Source: Bacteroidota bacterium (lineage in GTDB: Bacteria; Bacteroidota; Ignavibacteria; Palsa-1295). From it: DNA of 64,000 nucleotides. Location: assembly GCA_030706745.1 (NCBI GenBank), contig JAUZNX010000008.1, forward strand, positions 1 to 64,000, given 5' to 3'. The notes beneath the pieces are model-generated. The model worked only from the letters and a program-made list of their open reading frames with translations, did no database searches and was not told the origin of the DNA. Shown here one piece after another: positions 7,937 through 15,784 of this stretch. Each line of letters starts with the position of its first letter. Positions within the stretch are counted from its first letter, which is position 1. The position numbers and the translations under genes are program-made.

Positions 7937-9304
7937 ATGAAGAATTTACTCCGATACTGCTACGTATTCCTGGCGACCATCGCCATAGCATCATGCGCGG
8001 CATCCCATTCCTCATCCTCATCATCGCTTGCAAACAGTTCGAACATCGTCAACGATGTGCAGGAATTTGACGTAGATGGCATCCACATTCTGATGCGGCA
8101 GTCTGTATCGGTACCCGTTGTCAGTGCAATCCTCTTTGTTCGGGGCGGCTCAGTCCTATCGCCCGCAAGTGAGCCAATCATGACAGAATCCTTTGCCGTG
8201 GCTATCGCCACAGCAAGTGGCAGCGAACGAACTTCAAAGTCGTATTTTCGACGACGAATGACTCAAATGCAGACATTCATTTCCGGGGCAGCCGGCAATG
8301 ACTATTCCGCTCTCAGTCTGACGTGTACTCGCGAGAATTTTGATACATCCTGGAAATATTTCACGGATGTTGCAACCCGGCCCGCATTCGATGCAACCGA
8401 ATTTGAGAACTTCATGCATGCGACGCTATTGGGTTTGAGTTCGGTCTCTAGCGATCCCGATTCATACTCCCGCCATGAAGCCGATTCGATTTATTTTGCG
8501 GGTCACCCGTATGGTCGCGTACCCACTGTTGATGATGTCAATCAGGTGACTCTACCGTTAATTGAGCGCCATTTCAAGTCGATCATGGTGAAATCACGCT
8601 TCCTTCTCTCTGTAGTTGGCAACATTTCGCGGGAAGAACTTACAGAGAAAGTCCATTCCACTTTGGGTAAACTTCCGGAAGGTACATATACTGCAGCGCA
8701 GGCACTTGCTCCGCTCGATCCGCCCGCTCGGGCATCGCGACCCGGAGCCTATCTTTTCTCCTTTAATCGGAAACTTCCGACCAATTATGTGCTTGCCTAT
8801 TTTCATGTACCAACCGAAGGGGATTCGGATTATTATCCGTATCTTCGGTTACGCAATTTCTTTGGAGGATTCGTCTTCAATCATATTCGCGTCCAGCATA
8901 ACCTCGCCTACGCGCCGAATGTAGACGACAAGCAGCAGCGGAGCTCCATCGGAATGATCGAACTTCAGACGCCATTCGTCGATAGTGCTGTCAAGATCAT
9001 ATATAGCGATGTGGATTTTTTCCAGAACAATCTAATTCGTGAGTCGGCAATCCGAGAGGGGGTAGCAGGATGGGCTACACGCAATTATCTTAAAGCTGAA
9101 ACAACAGCGAATCAGGCTGTTCTACTCGGTCAAGCCAAACTCCTGACCGGCGATTGGCGCGACGCATTCTTCTCTTACGAGAAGCTCTCCCATGTGACAC
9201 CAGAACAACTGGCTCATGTCGCTCAGAAGTATTTGCGAAATTTCAATTGGTTCATCGTCGGCGACACGACCGGAATCGACCGCGCGAGGCTGGAATCGCG
9301 GTAG
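7937..9304 (+). CDS. M16 family peptidase-like lipoprotein, probably inactive partner
   Basis: A 455-residue protein of the M16 fold (a strand pair like VSAILFVRGGS near residue 60, and FKSIMVKSRFLLSVVGNIS as the end of the first half). The HxxEH zinc motif is absent: the equivalent region reads ESFAVAIATASGS, so it should be non-catalytic and pair with the upstream active subunit. ATG at 7937 gives a lipoprotein signal with lipobox IASC; the in-frame ATG at 7886 overlaps the previous gene by 4 bp (ATGA) but would put 17 residues before the signal. Frame intact, so this is a specialised subunit rather than a pseudogene. Confidence 0.87.
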   Translation: MKNLLRYCYVFLATIAIASCAASHSSSSSSLANSSNIVNDVQEFDVDGIHILMRQSVSVPVVSAILFVRGGSVLSPASEPIMTESFAVAIATASGSERTSKSYFRRRMTQMQTFISGAAGNDYSALSLTCTRENFDTSWKYFTDVATRPAFDATEFENFMHATLLGLSSVSSDPDSYSRHEADSIYFAGHPYGRVPTVDDVNQVTLPLIERHFKSIMVKSRFLLSVVGNISREELTEKVHSTLGKLPEGTYTAAQALAPLDPPARASRPGAYLFSFNRKLPTNYVLAYFHVPTEGDSDYYPYLRLRNFFGGFVFNHIRVQHNLAYAPNVDDKQQRSSIGMIELQTPFVDSAVKIIYSDVDFFQNNLIRESAIREGVAGWATRNYLKAETTANQAVLLGQAKLLTGDWRDAFFSYEKLSHVTPEQLAHVAQKYLRNFNWFIVGDTTGIDRARLESR

Positions 9305-9306
9305 CT

Positions 9307-10329
9307 CTAGCTTTTTTTGAGCGCGATTTCCTTGCGTTTGGCAGCCGATTGGTAGATCGCTTCAACCACCGTCATGCGGCGCGAAGCTTCTTCCGCCGTT
9401 GAGACAAGGGGCACAATACCCTTGACGGAGTTGATGAAATGCCTAAGCTCATTTTCGTAGGACTTCTTGTACAGGCTTACTGGCGTTTGGGCCTTCGCGG
9501 GTGTCAGATTGATCGAACTCCCGTGAACCCGCTTCATTACCTTGAGTGGATTGATGAAGGCAGCACCGTCATCGCCAAAGACATTGCAGTAAAAGAAATC
9601 GCCTTCTCGCTGGAACGTCCAGCTTACTTCCGTCGTGAAGGTAATACCGCCCTCGAGGCGCGCGAAGAGAGCCGCCGAATCCTCGACATTCTTCGTGTAT
9701 TGCTTATAGGTCTCGGCGGAGACAGTGAGGACTGAAGGGTAGTTCAGTACCCAAAGCGCCATATCGAGCATGACTATCCCCAAGTCGAGGATCACGCCGC
9801 CGCCAGATTTTGCCTGCTGTTGCTGCCACGCCTGAACGCCCGATTGCTGCTTTAGCCAGCCGCTCTTAATGTAAAAGATCTTTCCAAGCTCGTTCTTCTC
9901 GATGAAGGTTTTGAGCATAATCACGTCGGGACGGAAGCGGGAGTTCATCCCGACCATGACTTTACGATCGTACTTACGGGCACATTCGACTATGTCGCGA
10001 GCTTCCTTGGCCGTACGAGCGATGGGCTTTTCGATCAATACGTCTTTGCCCGCCTGGATCGCTTCAATTGCTAATGGACGATGGGTGTCGGTCGGGGTAC
10101 AAATGTCAATGGCGTGAATTTCAGCGGCAAGGGGAGAGGAAAGGAGATCGCTGAGACTCGTAAATGAGGCCGCGATTCCAAAGCGCTCCGCGATAGCCTT
10201 CGCCTTGCGACGATCGGGATCGACGACAGCCATGATTTCCACGTCGGTCATCTTTTGCAGGATCGGCAAATGCACGACCTGAGCAACGTTACCACACCCG
10301 GCGAGAGCCAGCTTGACTTTGTCCATCAA
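9307..10329 (-). CDS. Gfo/Idh/MocA family NAD(P)-dependent oxidoreductase
   Basis: A 340-residue sugar- or inositol-type dehydrogenase. The N-terminal Rossmann fold begins LALAGCGNVAQVVHLP (GxGxxA-type), followed by VVDPDRRKA. The family motif EKPIART, with the catalytic-region Lys of EKP, is near residue 98, and an alpha/beta substrate domain follows. Convergent with the M16 operon (2 bp between stop codons). The substrate cannot be deduced: no sugar pathway genes adjoin it except the amino-sugar gene about 0.7 kb upstream. Confidence 0.9.
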   Translation of the reverse strand: MMDKVKLALAGCGNVAQVVHLPILQKMTDVEIMAVVDPDRRKAKAIAERFGIAASFTSLSDLLSSPLAAEIHAIDICTPTDTHRPLAIEAIQAGKDVLIEKPIARTAKEARDIVECARKYDRKVMVGMNSRFRPDVIMLKTFIEKNELGKIFYIKSGWLKQQSGVQAWQQQQAKSGGGVILDLGIVMLDMALWVLNYPSVLTVSAETYKQYTKNVEDSAALFARLEGGITFTTEVSWTFQREGDFFYCNVFGDDGAAFINPLKVMKRVHGSSINLTPAKAQTPVSLYKKSYENELRHFINSVKGIVPLVSTAEEASRRMTVVEAIYQSAAKRKEIALKKS

Positions 10330-10335
10330 ATGGCA

Positions 10336-10402
10336 ATGATGAATGGTGCATGATGAATTAGGAGATTACGAATCGCATTACTCGTAATTCCTCCTTCATC
10401 AT
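10336..10402. repeat. Heptamer array folding back on itself (ATGATGA family)
   Basis: Heptamers ATGATGA, ATGGTGC, ATGATGA and ATTAGGA (10336-10363) are followed by a near-complement (10377-10402), so the locus can form an imperfect hairpin. The inverted half contains CTCGTAATT, shared with the CGTAATT array at 48588-48658. It sits between the oxidoreductase start and tRNA-Pro. Confidence 0.55.
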
Positions 10403-10410
10403 TATCTAGT

Positions 10411-10485
<75 letters not shown>

Positions 10486-10616
10486 AAGTAATTGCTCAAT
10501 CCTGAGTCTTAAACCAATCGGGATTCAGGATAAGCGCGCCGTATAACTTGCTCCGCTGCCGCTTAGTTCAGCGAAATCTCGTTCGTCTCATTTGGGCCAA
10601 CAATTTTAGTTGCCAT

Positions 10617-10701
10617 AAAAAAAAAGCGCTTCGGCGTCATCGTATGTGGTGAGAGAACTTGGTCCTCCCTTTTGTGAAACACTACGAGACCTCCGAAGCG
10701 C
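10617..10701 (-). terminator. Rho-independent terminator, long stem
   Basis: GCGCTTCGG and CCGAAGCGC (10626-10634 and 10693-10701) form a perfect 9-bp base, continued by GGTC/TGAC and TCGTA/TACGA pairs. It is followed on the minus strand by nine T residues (10617-10625). Confidence 0.7.
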
Positions 10702-10908
10702 CCCTCTCGTTCAATATGCCCCAATGGTCAGTTGGGGCAACTCGTTGGCAGCTTCAAACCGCCGGCACACGAATGTGCCCACGGCGTTGGCTCAAATTCA
10801 GTTGTCAATACCATGAATGTCCGGTTAAGGTTCACTCATTGCAGCATGCTCTCCTAACAGCCTCCCGTTTCGGCTTGGTTTCGCCTAATTGCGTTTTGCT
10901 GGTCGGTT
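10617..10908 (-). ncRNA. Candidate structured RNA ending in a strong terminator
   Basis: The 570-bp gap between tRNA-Pro and the nagB fusion has no convincing gene but is highly structured on the minus strand. In order there are a promoter-like TTGCAT-17-TAATTT (10915-10943), a hairpin GGCACA-UUCG-UGUGCC (10764-10779, extended by GCC/GGC), a perfect 8-bp hairpin TGCCCCAA/TTGGGGCA (10717-10739), and a long terminator-type stem with nine U residues. I checked for hallmarks of tmRNA (no tRNA-like 3' end), RNase P RNA (no GAGGAAAGUCC) and SRP RNA (no GGAAG/AGCA loop), and found none. The 5' end is inferred from the promoter guess. Confidence 0.45.
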
Positions 10909-10914
10909 TCTTCT

Positions 10915-10943
10915 AAATTAATCAATTCCAAACCCAAATGCAA
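10915..10943 (-). promoter_or_regulatory. Possible promoter of the structured RNA
   Basis: On the minus strand TTGCAT (10938-10943) is spaced 17 bp from TAATTT (10915-10920). It is placed suitably for a transcript ending at the T-tract near 10617. It could also be the tail of the nagB region with no promoter role. Confidence 0.35.
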
Positions 10944-11055
10944 GCCTTTTGAGATAATTTTTTATGAAAAATCGCGACTCCCGGGAGGCGGACATATTGG
11001 ATAGTGTAAATATAATACATAAAGTTTCGCATCCTGCAAAATCCAGAATTTGGTC

Positions 11056-12882
11056 TTAGCGGTTCGACTCTACATATGCCTCCATCGCATGATAATATGG
11101 CAGCCCCAAACGATAGAATCGTCGCGCTGTCGCAGTGTTTCGGTCGTGGACCCGCTGCCAGAATTCTCGTTCGTCCGGACCCGGAAACATAGCTCGATCT
11201 TTTTGCGATTGATGCTTGAAGATCGCTTCGAGCTTCAGCGCCAGTTCGTTCTCGCTCATGGGCACGAGCACATCGGCCTCATCCAGTGGCCACTCTTGCC
11301 AGGCGCCCCGATAAAGCCAAACGATTGGCTTGTTCGGAATCCGCTTCAATGCCTCCTGGATAATCCACAGGCATACACGGTGCGTCCCATGGGGATCGGA
11401 CAAATCGCCAGCGGCGAGGATTCGGGTCGGCTTCATCGTCATCAAAAGCTTCACCGTTTGTTCAACGTCGGCTTCTCCGGGCGGCGCTTTTTCAATTGCG
11501 CCGGTCTGGTAAAACGGAAGATTCATAAAGATGCAATGCTCGCGCTCGAGCCCAACATGCATCGCGGCGCTGACAGCTTCAGCTTCGCGGATGAATTGCT
11601 TGACGTATGCTACTTCGGGAAGATCGACTTCGCCCGGGGCTTTGGTCTCGAGGAAGTGCTCGATCTTTTGGCGCGTTGCTTCGTGCGCGGCGGAGTCGAT
11701 CTGCATCGCATCCAAATACTTCCCAATAAAATCGAGATAGCGCAAGACATCATGATCGAAGACCGCAATGTTGCCGCTCGTCTGATATGCGACGAACACG
11801 TCATTGCCGTTCTCGACGAGCTTGCGGAACATGCCACCCGCTGAGATTACATCGTCATCCGGATGCGGACTAAAGACGATGATCCGTTCGCCCTTCGGCA
11901 GATGGTCCCGGTCGTGGACCTTTTTGGCAAGCGTGTTGGCAGATTTCCGATTGAGCGCATCCGCGGTCTCCTCCATCACAAGGGAGGCAAGTCCATGCCC
12001 AATATAGTCATCACTCGAAAGCTCGACGATCGGTTTGTCAAGCTTCTCCGCCAGCCAGATAATCGCGCGAAGCACTTCGGACTGCTGCGTGAACTCGAAG
12101 TACTGCTGGACGAGCCATGGTGTCTTCACGCGTGTCAAATCGGCGGCGGCATCGCGGTCGAGATGAAACGCCGCGTGCGGATGGCTCTGCAAAAGCGATG
12201 CTGGCAACTCTGTTGTCCGTGGACCTTCGACCGCGCGGCAGACAATCCCAGACTTATTCTCACCCAAGGCGGCCAGGATTATCTCCCGTGATGAGAGAAT
12301 CGTCGCAATGCCCATCGTGATCGCTTCACGGGGCACATTATTCTCGCCGAAGAAATCTGCCGCGGCATCACGACGCGTAAAGGGATGGATCAGTATGAGC
12401 CGGGTCCGCGACGTCTCGGGCGTGCCCGGTTCGTTGAAACCAATATGTCCCGAACGGCCAATGCCGAGGAGCACGAAATCCAGACCACCGTATTCCGCGA
12501 TCGTTCGATCGTACTCCGCGCAGTAACCAGCGACGTCCTCACGCGCCAAATCGCCGCGTGGGATATGAATATTCTCCGGGGCGATATTCACATGACGGAA
12601 AAAATTTTGCTGCATGAACCGATGGTAGCTCTGCAATGCATCGGGCGCGATAGGGAAGTACTCATCCAGATTGAATGTGCGGACTCGCGAAAGGTCCAGT
12701 CCGGCGTTGTGAAGCGCGATGAGTTCGCGGTAGATGCCTTTCGGTGTCGAACCGGTCGGAAGGCCAAGCACGGCGTCCGGCTTTGCCCGGACGATTGCGG
12801 CGATGCGCTCGGCCACGGCTCGGGCCAGCGCGGTGTGGTCCGTGTGGATTGTTACCGGTATCTTAGCTGGGTCGGGAGTCAT
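11056..12882 (-). CDS. nagB: Glucosamine-6-phosphate deaminase fused to LmbE/PIG-L deacetylase domain
   Basis: A 608-residue two-domain protein. Residues about 10-260 are NagB (glucosamine-6-P to fructose-6-P plus ammonia), with phosphate loop GLPTGSTP, FNLDEY (catalytic Asp73) and LGIGRSGHIGFNEPG (Ser where most have Asn; catalytic Glu151). Residues about 330-600 are a PIG-L/LmbE zinc deacetylase domain with HPDDD at 340-344 and a later DPHGTHR. This fusion is familiar in Bacteroidota; the second domain may act on N-acetylglucosamine derivatives, which would couple deacetylation to deamination, but its substrate here is inferred. ATG start at 12882. No nagA or PTS gene is adjacent. Confidence 0.92.
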   Translation of the reverse strand: MTPDPAKIPVTIHTDHTALARAVAERIAAIVRAKPDAVLGLPTGSTPKGIYRELIALHNAGLDLSRVRTFNLDEYFPIAPDALQSYHRFMQQNFFRHVNIAPENIHIPRGDLAREDVAGYCAEYDRTIAEYGGLDFVLLGIGRSGHIGFNEPGTPETSRTRLILIHPFTRRDAAADFFGENNVPREAITMGIATILSSREIILAALGENKSGIVCRAVEGPRTTELPASLLQSHPHAAFHLDRDAAADLTRVKTPWLVQQYFEFTQQSEVLRAIIWLAEKLDKPIVELSSDDYIGHGLASLVMEETADALNRKSANTLAKKVHDRDHLPKGERIIVFSPHPDDDVISAGGMFRKLVENGNDVFVAYQTSGNIAVFDHDVLRYLDFIGKYLDAMQIDSAAHEATRQKIEHFLETKAPGEVDLPEVAYVKQFIREAEAVSAAMHVGLEREHCIFMNLPFYQTGAIEKAPPGEADVEQTVKLLMTMKPTRILAAGDLSDPHGTHRVCLWIIQEALKRIPNKPIVWLYRGAWQEWPLDEADVLVPMSENELALKLEAIFKHQSQKDRAMFPGPDEREFWQRVHDRNTATARRFYRLGLPYYHAMEAYVESNR

Positions 12883-13107
12883 GGCTTATGGTTACTGGAA
12901 TTCCATGCCTCGACGGGGAGGGGCAGGTCCATTAGAAAGAAGATTTTGTTTTTTGAATTTCATATTCATAATCAGTGCCGCTTCTGAGCCGTATTCGCCC
13001 TATGCTCGGATCCTATTCATGAAGGATTTCTCTCCTTTGAGTAGTCATTTAATGAACACATTCCCCCAGCCAATTAATTGTCAATGGGCAAAGCGCCGGC
13101 ACCCAAA

Positions 13108-13135
13108 TTCATATTTCATACTTCATATTTCATAT
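13108..13135. repeat. Heptamer tandem repeat (TTCATAT)x4
   Basis: Four head-to-tail heptamers: TTCATAT, TTCATAC, TTCATAT, TTCATAT, followed by a diverged unit TTCGAAG. Two copies of the same unit in reverse orientation occur at 42437-42450. Confidence 0.75.
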
Positions 13136-13199
13136 TTCGAAGAGACCCCCTTCCACCTAGTATAACGAGGTTCGATACCTCCGGCATCGCATTGTTTCG

Positions 13200-13213
13200 A
13201 TGAATTATGAATA
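13200..13213. repeat. Two heptamers (ATGAATT, ATGAATA)
   Basis: Two adjacent heptamers related to the ATGATGA/TTCAT families. The minus-strand stop codon of the fragment at 13205-13351 lies inside them. Two units alone would be weak evidence; it is listed because of the similar loci elsewhere. Confidence 0.4.
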
Positions 13214-13351
13214 AAGATGGGAAATATAATCAAGCACCTCCATGCTCTTCTCTGTGCCCCCATACAGAAGTAGACGATAGCCGCTCTCGTCACCATCGTT
13301 GGATTGCGTCCGAGCTACAAATGCATACCCGTCGCGAGTCGCAACGATCAT
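13205..13351 (-). pseudogene. C-terminal gene fragment, unidentified
   Basis: A 48-residue frame beginning MIVATRDGYAFVARTQS and ending EVLDYISHLYS. It has protein-like composition, and the frame stays open upstream to about 13430 without a start codon, which suggests the 3' remnant of a larger gene. Its TAA falls inside a heptamer pair. Not recognised as any family; it may also be a chance frame. Confidence 0.3.
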
Positions 13352-13434
13352 GTGATCGTGAGGGATAAGAAATCGAGCCCGTGGAGGATTGTAACTTCGG
13401 GTCCTCTCAAGTGTTCTTGTGCTAGAGGCTTACT

Positions 13435-13839
13435 ATGAAAAATGTTGTTATGTGCTGTTTGCTTTGTTGTGCGATCACGGCGTGCCGGAGTGTTGGTCCC
13501 GGCGATCCTGCGCCGACCTGCCGCTTCGTCGCGGATACAATCCACAATCACATGAACAAACCGTTCTCGGATGCACAGCTGGATTCTGCACGGAGTTACA
13601 CATATTTTACGCAGCTTGTGAGCATGGATTCGCTGCTTCCCGCTCTCTGCGCGGCCGGTGTGCAAATCGACTCGGCATATTGTGTAACTTCCTATCTCTG
13701 CAAGGACATGCGAGGTCCGCGGCCGGTTGTGCTTCTCAGCGCGGCGGATGCAACAATGCTAGACCGGGGATTCGTCTTGGGCGCAAATGGGAGGCTTGCC
13801 TGCGCTGATGCGCTCGTGTGTTACACACCAGCGAAATAG
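13435..13839 (+). CDS. Small Cys-rich lipoprotein, unknown function
   Basis: A 134-residue protein with a lipoprotein signal MKNVVMCCLLCCAITAC (lipobox ITAC, Cys17), so it is probably anchored in a membrane facing the periplasm. The mature part has several further Cys residues (CRFVAD, ALCAAG, YCVTSYLCKD, RLACADALVC) that could form disulfides. No family recognised. ATG at 13435 is 5 codons after an in-frame stop. Another lipoprotein gene follows 65 bp later on the same strand. Confidence 0.7.
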   Translation: MKNVVMCCLLCCAITACRSVGPGDPAPTCRFVADTIHNHMNKPFSDAQLDSARSYTYFTQLVSMDSLLPALCAAGVQIDSAYCVTSYLCKDMRGPRPVVLLSAADATMLDRGFVLGANGRLACADALVCYTPAK

Positions 13840-13904
13840 CGTCGGAACAAAATCGCTAGATACTGCGCTCATGCCGTGCCACTTTTACGCAATCTTCGAT
13901 CCCG

Positions 13905-14648
13905 ATGAGCCCATCTCGTTCTGTTCCATCCAGGATATTCCTCGCTTTAATGCTAACCATTGGCGTGCTGCAAGGCGCCGGTTGCAGCAGCAGTTCTTCA
14001 CCGAATTCCAGCGGCTCCAATGGCTCCGGAAATGGGGCTGGAAGCACCTACTTCTCCGCGATGAGCGTCCGATTTCACACGACAAGTCCGGCATATGGGC
14101 TCTGGGTCCAGATCAACATTGACTCGGCGGGTCATCCAATGTCGCATCAGGTCGGGGATACTCTGACCTATACGACCAACACCGGAAGTTACGGTCTGCG
14201 TTACTATGCCGACACGTTACACTATTGGGGAGGCGATATTTACCAAATCGTTGACTCCGGCATCTACCTCATTACTTTCCGGCGCCTGAGAGGCAAAGAT
14301 ACCCTCACGGCATCTTTTTCGATACCCGTCATTCCATTTCGGATCACAGCACCGGAGAGTCGAGCCAAGGTATTTATTTCTAGCCATATTAACGATACGA
14401 TGGTCTATTCTCCCGCTGGTGGGACCGAGCTGTGGGTCTTCATGCAAGATCGCAATAGCAATGAACATGTCGAGCAGGAGAACTCCGAGCCGGATAATGG
14501 CCGATATGTCTTCATAGAGGATGGATACGGCGATGGTTTCGTCCAACTCCTGCGCCATTTCGTCGGTCAGCTTTCCGCGCCCGCGCCGTTCCAGCAGGTG
14601 AGTTACGATTATTGGGAAGAAAGTAAGCCGCTCGAACTTCAGTTTTGA
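13905..14648 (+). CDS. Lipoprotein of unknown function
   Basis: A 247-residue protein with a signal peptide (hydrophobic FLALMLTIGVLQGAG) and lipobox GAGC, followed by a Ser/Asn/Gly-rich linker (CSSSSSPNSSGSNGSG) typical of surface or periplasmic lipoproteins. The rest is rich in beta strands (YGLWVQINIDSAG, GTELWVFMQDRNS) and ends in an aromatic, acidic tail. ATG at 13905. No domain recognised; likely an all-beta extracytoplasmic domain. Confidence 0.7.
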   Translation: MSPSRSVPSRIFLALMLTIGVLQGAGCSSSSSPNSSGSNGSGNGAGSTYFSAMSVRFHTTSPAYGLWVQINIDSAGHPMSHQVGDTLTYTTNTGSYGLRYYADTLHYWGGDIYQIVDSGIYLITFRRLRGKDTLTASFSIPVIPFRITAPESRAKVFISSHINDTMVYSPAGGTELWVFMQDRNSNEHVEQENSEPDNGRYVFIEDGYGDGFVQLLRHFVGQLSAPAPFQQVSYDYWEESKPLELQF

Positions 14649-14704
14649 GTGCTCGTTCTGCCGCCGAGCGGAGCAAAGCCGCTTCACAGATTGTTTAGGT
14701 CTTC

Positions 14705-15679
14705 GTGCAACTCATTTCAGCCTTTTTTATCTCGCTCTTTGTAGTTTCCGGTTCCGCGTTTGCCCATGGCGGCGGGGATTCGACGCGGTTGGATTCAGCC
14801 TCCACGGTCGCAACACAACCATCACTACCCGCGCCCTCGACTGGCACCGACCGCCGCGAAGCGCCGCATATCTACGAGATTATTACCAACCTGCCTTCGG
14901 ATGAGCGGGACTGGGCTGTCCAGAACGTCAAACTGAAATACTGGCCGCAGATCAGCCTCATTGCGGTTTCCACGGCGGCGATGGTCATCTATGACAATCA
15001 ACTTTGGACGCCGTTCAAGAAGGAGTATGAGCGCAACAAGACGTTTCAGTCTGCCTCGGATCTCTTTGTCGATATGGGTGACGGTAAATTCCAGTTCGGT
15101 CTTGCTGGAGCGTTCGCGGGTTATGGTTTGATCGCCGGCGATGCCCGCGCGATGCGAACCGCCGAGCAGGTCTGCGAAGTGATTCTGGCTTCGGGTGCAG
15201 TCGTGCAACTACTTAAGCACACCACGGGCCGCGAAAGCCCCATCGATATTTCGACGAATCCCACAGGCAAGTGGCAGTTTTTTCCGAATCAAATCGATTA
15301 CCTACATCATACCTCCTTTTATGATGCATTTCCATCAGGTCATCTGACAACGGCGCTCGCGACGCTCACCGTAATTGCGAATAATTATCCCGAACAGTCC
15401 TGGATCAGGCCAGTGGGATATGCTGCATGCGCAGGGCTGGCCGTTGGGCTTGTGGCGCAGAGCATCCACTGGTGGAGCGATTATCCGCTTGCCATCGCGC
15501 TTGGCATCGGTTTCGGAAATCTCATTTCGCCGGACCCAAGCAAAGATGTTTCGGTCATCGACAATTCGAAAAAGAAGGACGTCGGCCAGAGCACGATCGA
15601 CAAACTGCTCGATGAGACCACACTCATGCCGACCTACCAATCTGGTGGTGCAGGCCTTGCGATGAGTGTGCGATTTTAG
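14705..15679 (+). CDS. PAP2 superfamily phosphatase
   Basis: A 324-residue periplasmic or membrane-associated acid phosphatase of the PAP2 fold, of the kind that dephosphorylates undecaprenyl or phosphatidate phosphates. GTG start and a signal peptide ending SAFAHGG. The motifs are KHTTGRESP (C1), PSGHLTT (C2) and SIHWWSDYP (C3), the last lacking the usual SR pair. Length is long for the family because of the N-terminal and C-terminal tails. A second, canonical PAP2 gene is at 54505. It precedes gcvP by 105 bp, which contain a heptamer repeat. Confidence 0.85.
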   Translation: MQLISAFFISLFVVSGSAFAHGGGDSTRLDSASTVATQPSLPAPSTGTDRREAPHIYEIITNLPSDERDWAVQNVKLKYWPQISLIAVSTAAMVIYDNQLWTPFKKEYERNKTFQSASDLFVDMGDGKFQFGLAGAFAGYGLIAGDARAMRTAEQVCEVILASGAVVQLLKHTTGRESPIDISTNPTGKWQFFPNQIDYLHHTSFYDAFPSGHLTTALATLTVIANNYPEQSWIRPVGYAACAGLAVGLVAQSIHWWSDYPLAIALGIGFGNLISPDPSKDVSVIDNSKKKDVGQSTIDKLLDETTLMPTYQSGGAGLAMSVRF

Positions 15680-15755
15680 AATAGTATTCCTGCCAAAACT
15701 TTTTGCCCCTCTTTTACGTAAAGGGAGCCGAATTTGGGACTTCCTCATCCCATGG

Positions 15756-15780
15756 AACTCAGCACTTAGCACACAGCACC
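15756..15780. repeat. Heptamer tandem repeat (CACTTAG family) before gcvP
   Basis: AACTCAG, CACTTAG, CACACAG and a partial CACC, ending 4 bp before the gcvP ATG and so occupying the ribosome-binding region. The reverse complement of the same family is at 27235-27255. Confidence 0.7.
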
Positions 15781-15784
15781 GAAC

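Larger units (their letters stand above)
12883..13434. other. 552-bp region: repeats and a gene fragment
   Basis: It lies between the divergent nagB fusion and a small lipoprotein gene. It holds four TTCATAT-type heptamers (13108-13135), two ATGAATT-type heptamers (13200-13213) and, on the minus strand, a short protein-like frame (13205-13351). No clear promoter elements were identified, though both flanking genes must be served from here. Confidence 0.5.

Noticed and set aside
7937-9304. Second M16 gene as a pseudogene because HxxEH is missing.
   Set aside because: The frame is intact, it has its own lipoprotein signal, and inactive partners are normal in M16 pairs.
10617-10908. Identification of the structured RNA as tmRNA, RNase P RNA or SRP RNA.
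   Set aside because: No tRNA-like end with CCA, no GAGGAAAGUCC segment and no SRP helix 8 motif were found.
10659-10916. An 85-codon plus-strand frame in the tRNA-nagB gap.
   Set aside because: It runs antisense to well-formed hairpins and a terminator, has no family resemblance and no ribosome-binding site; the structured RNA explains the sequence better.
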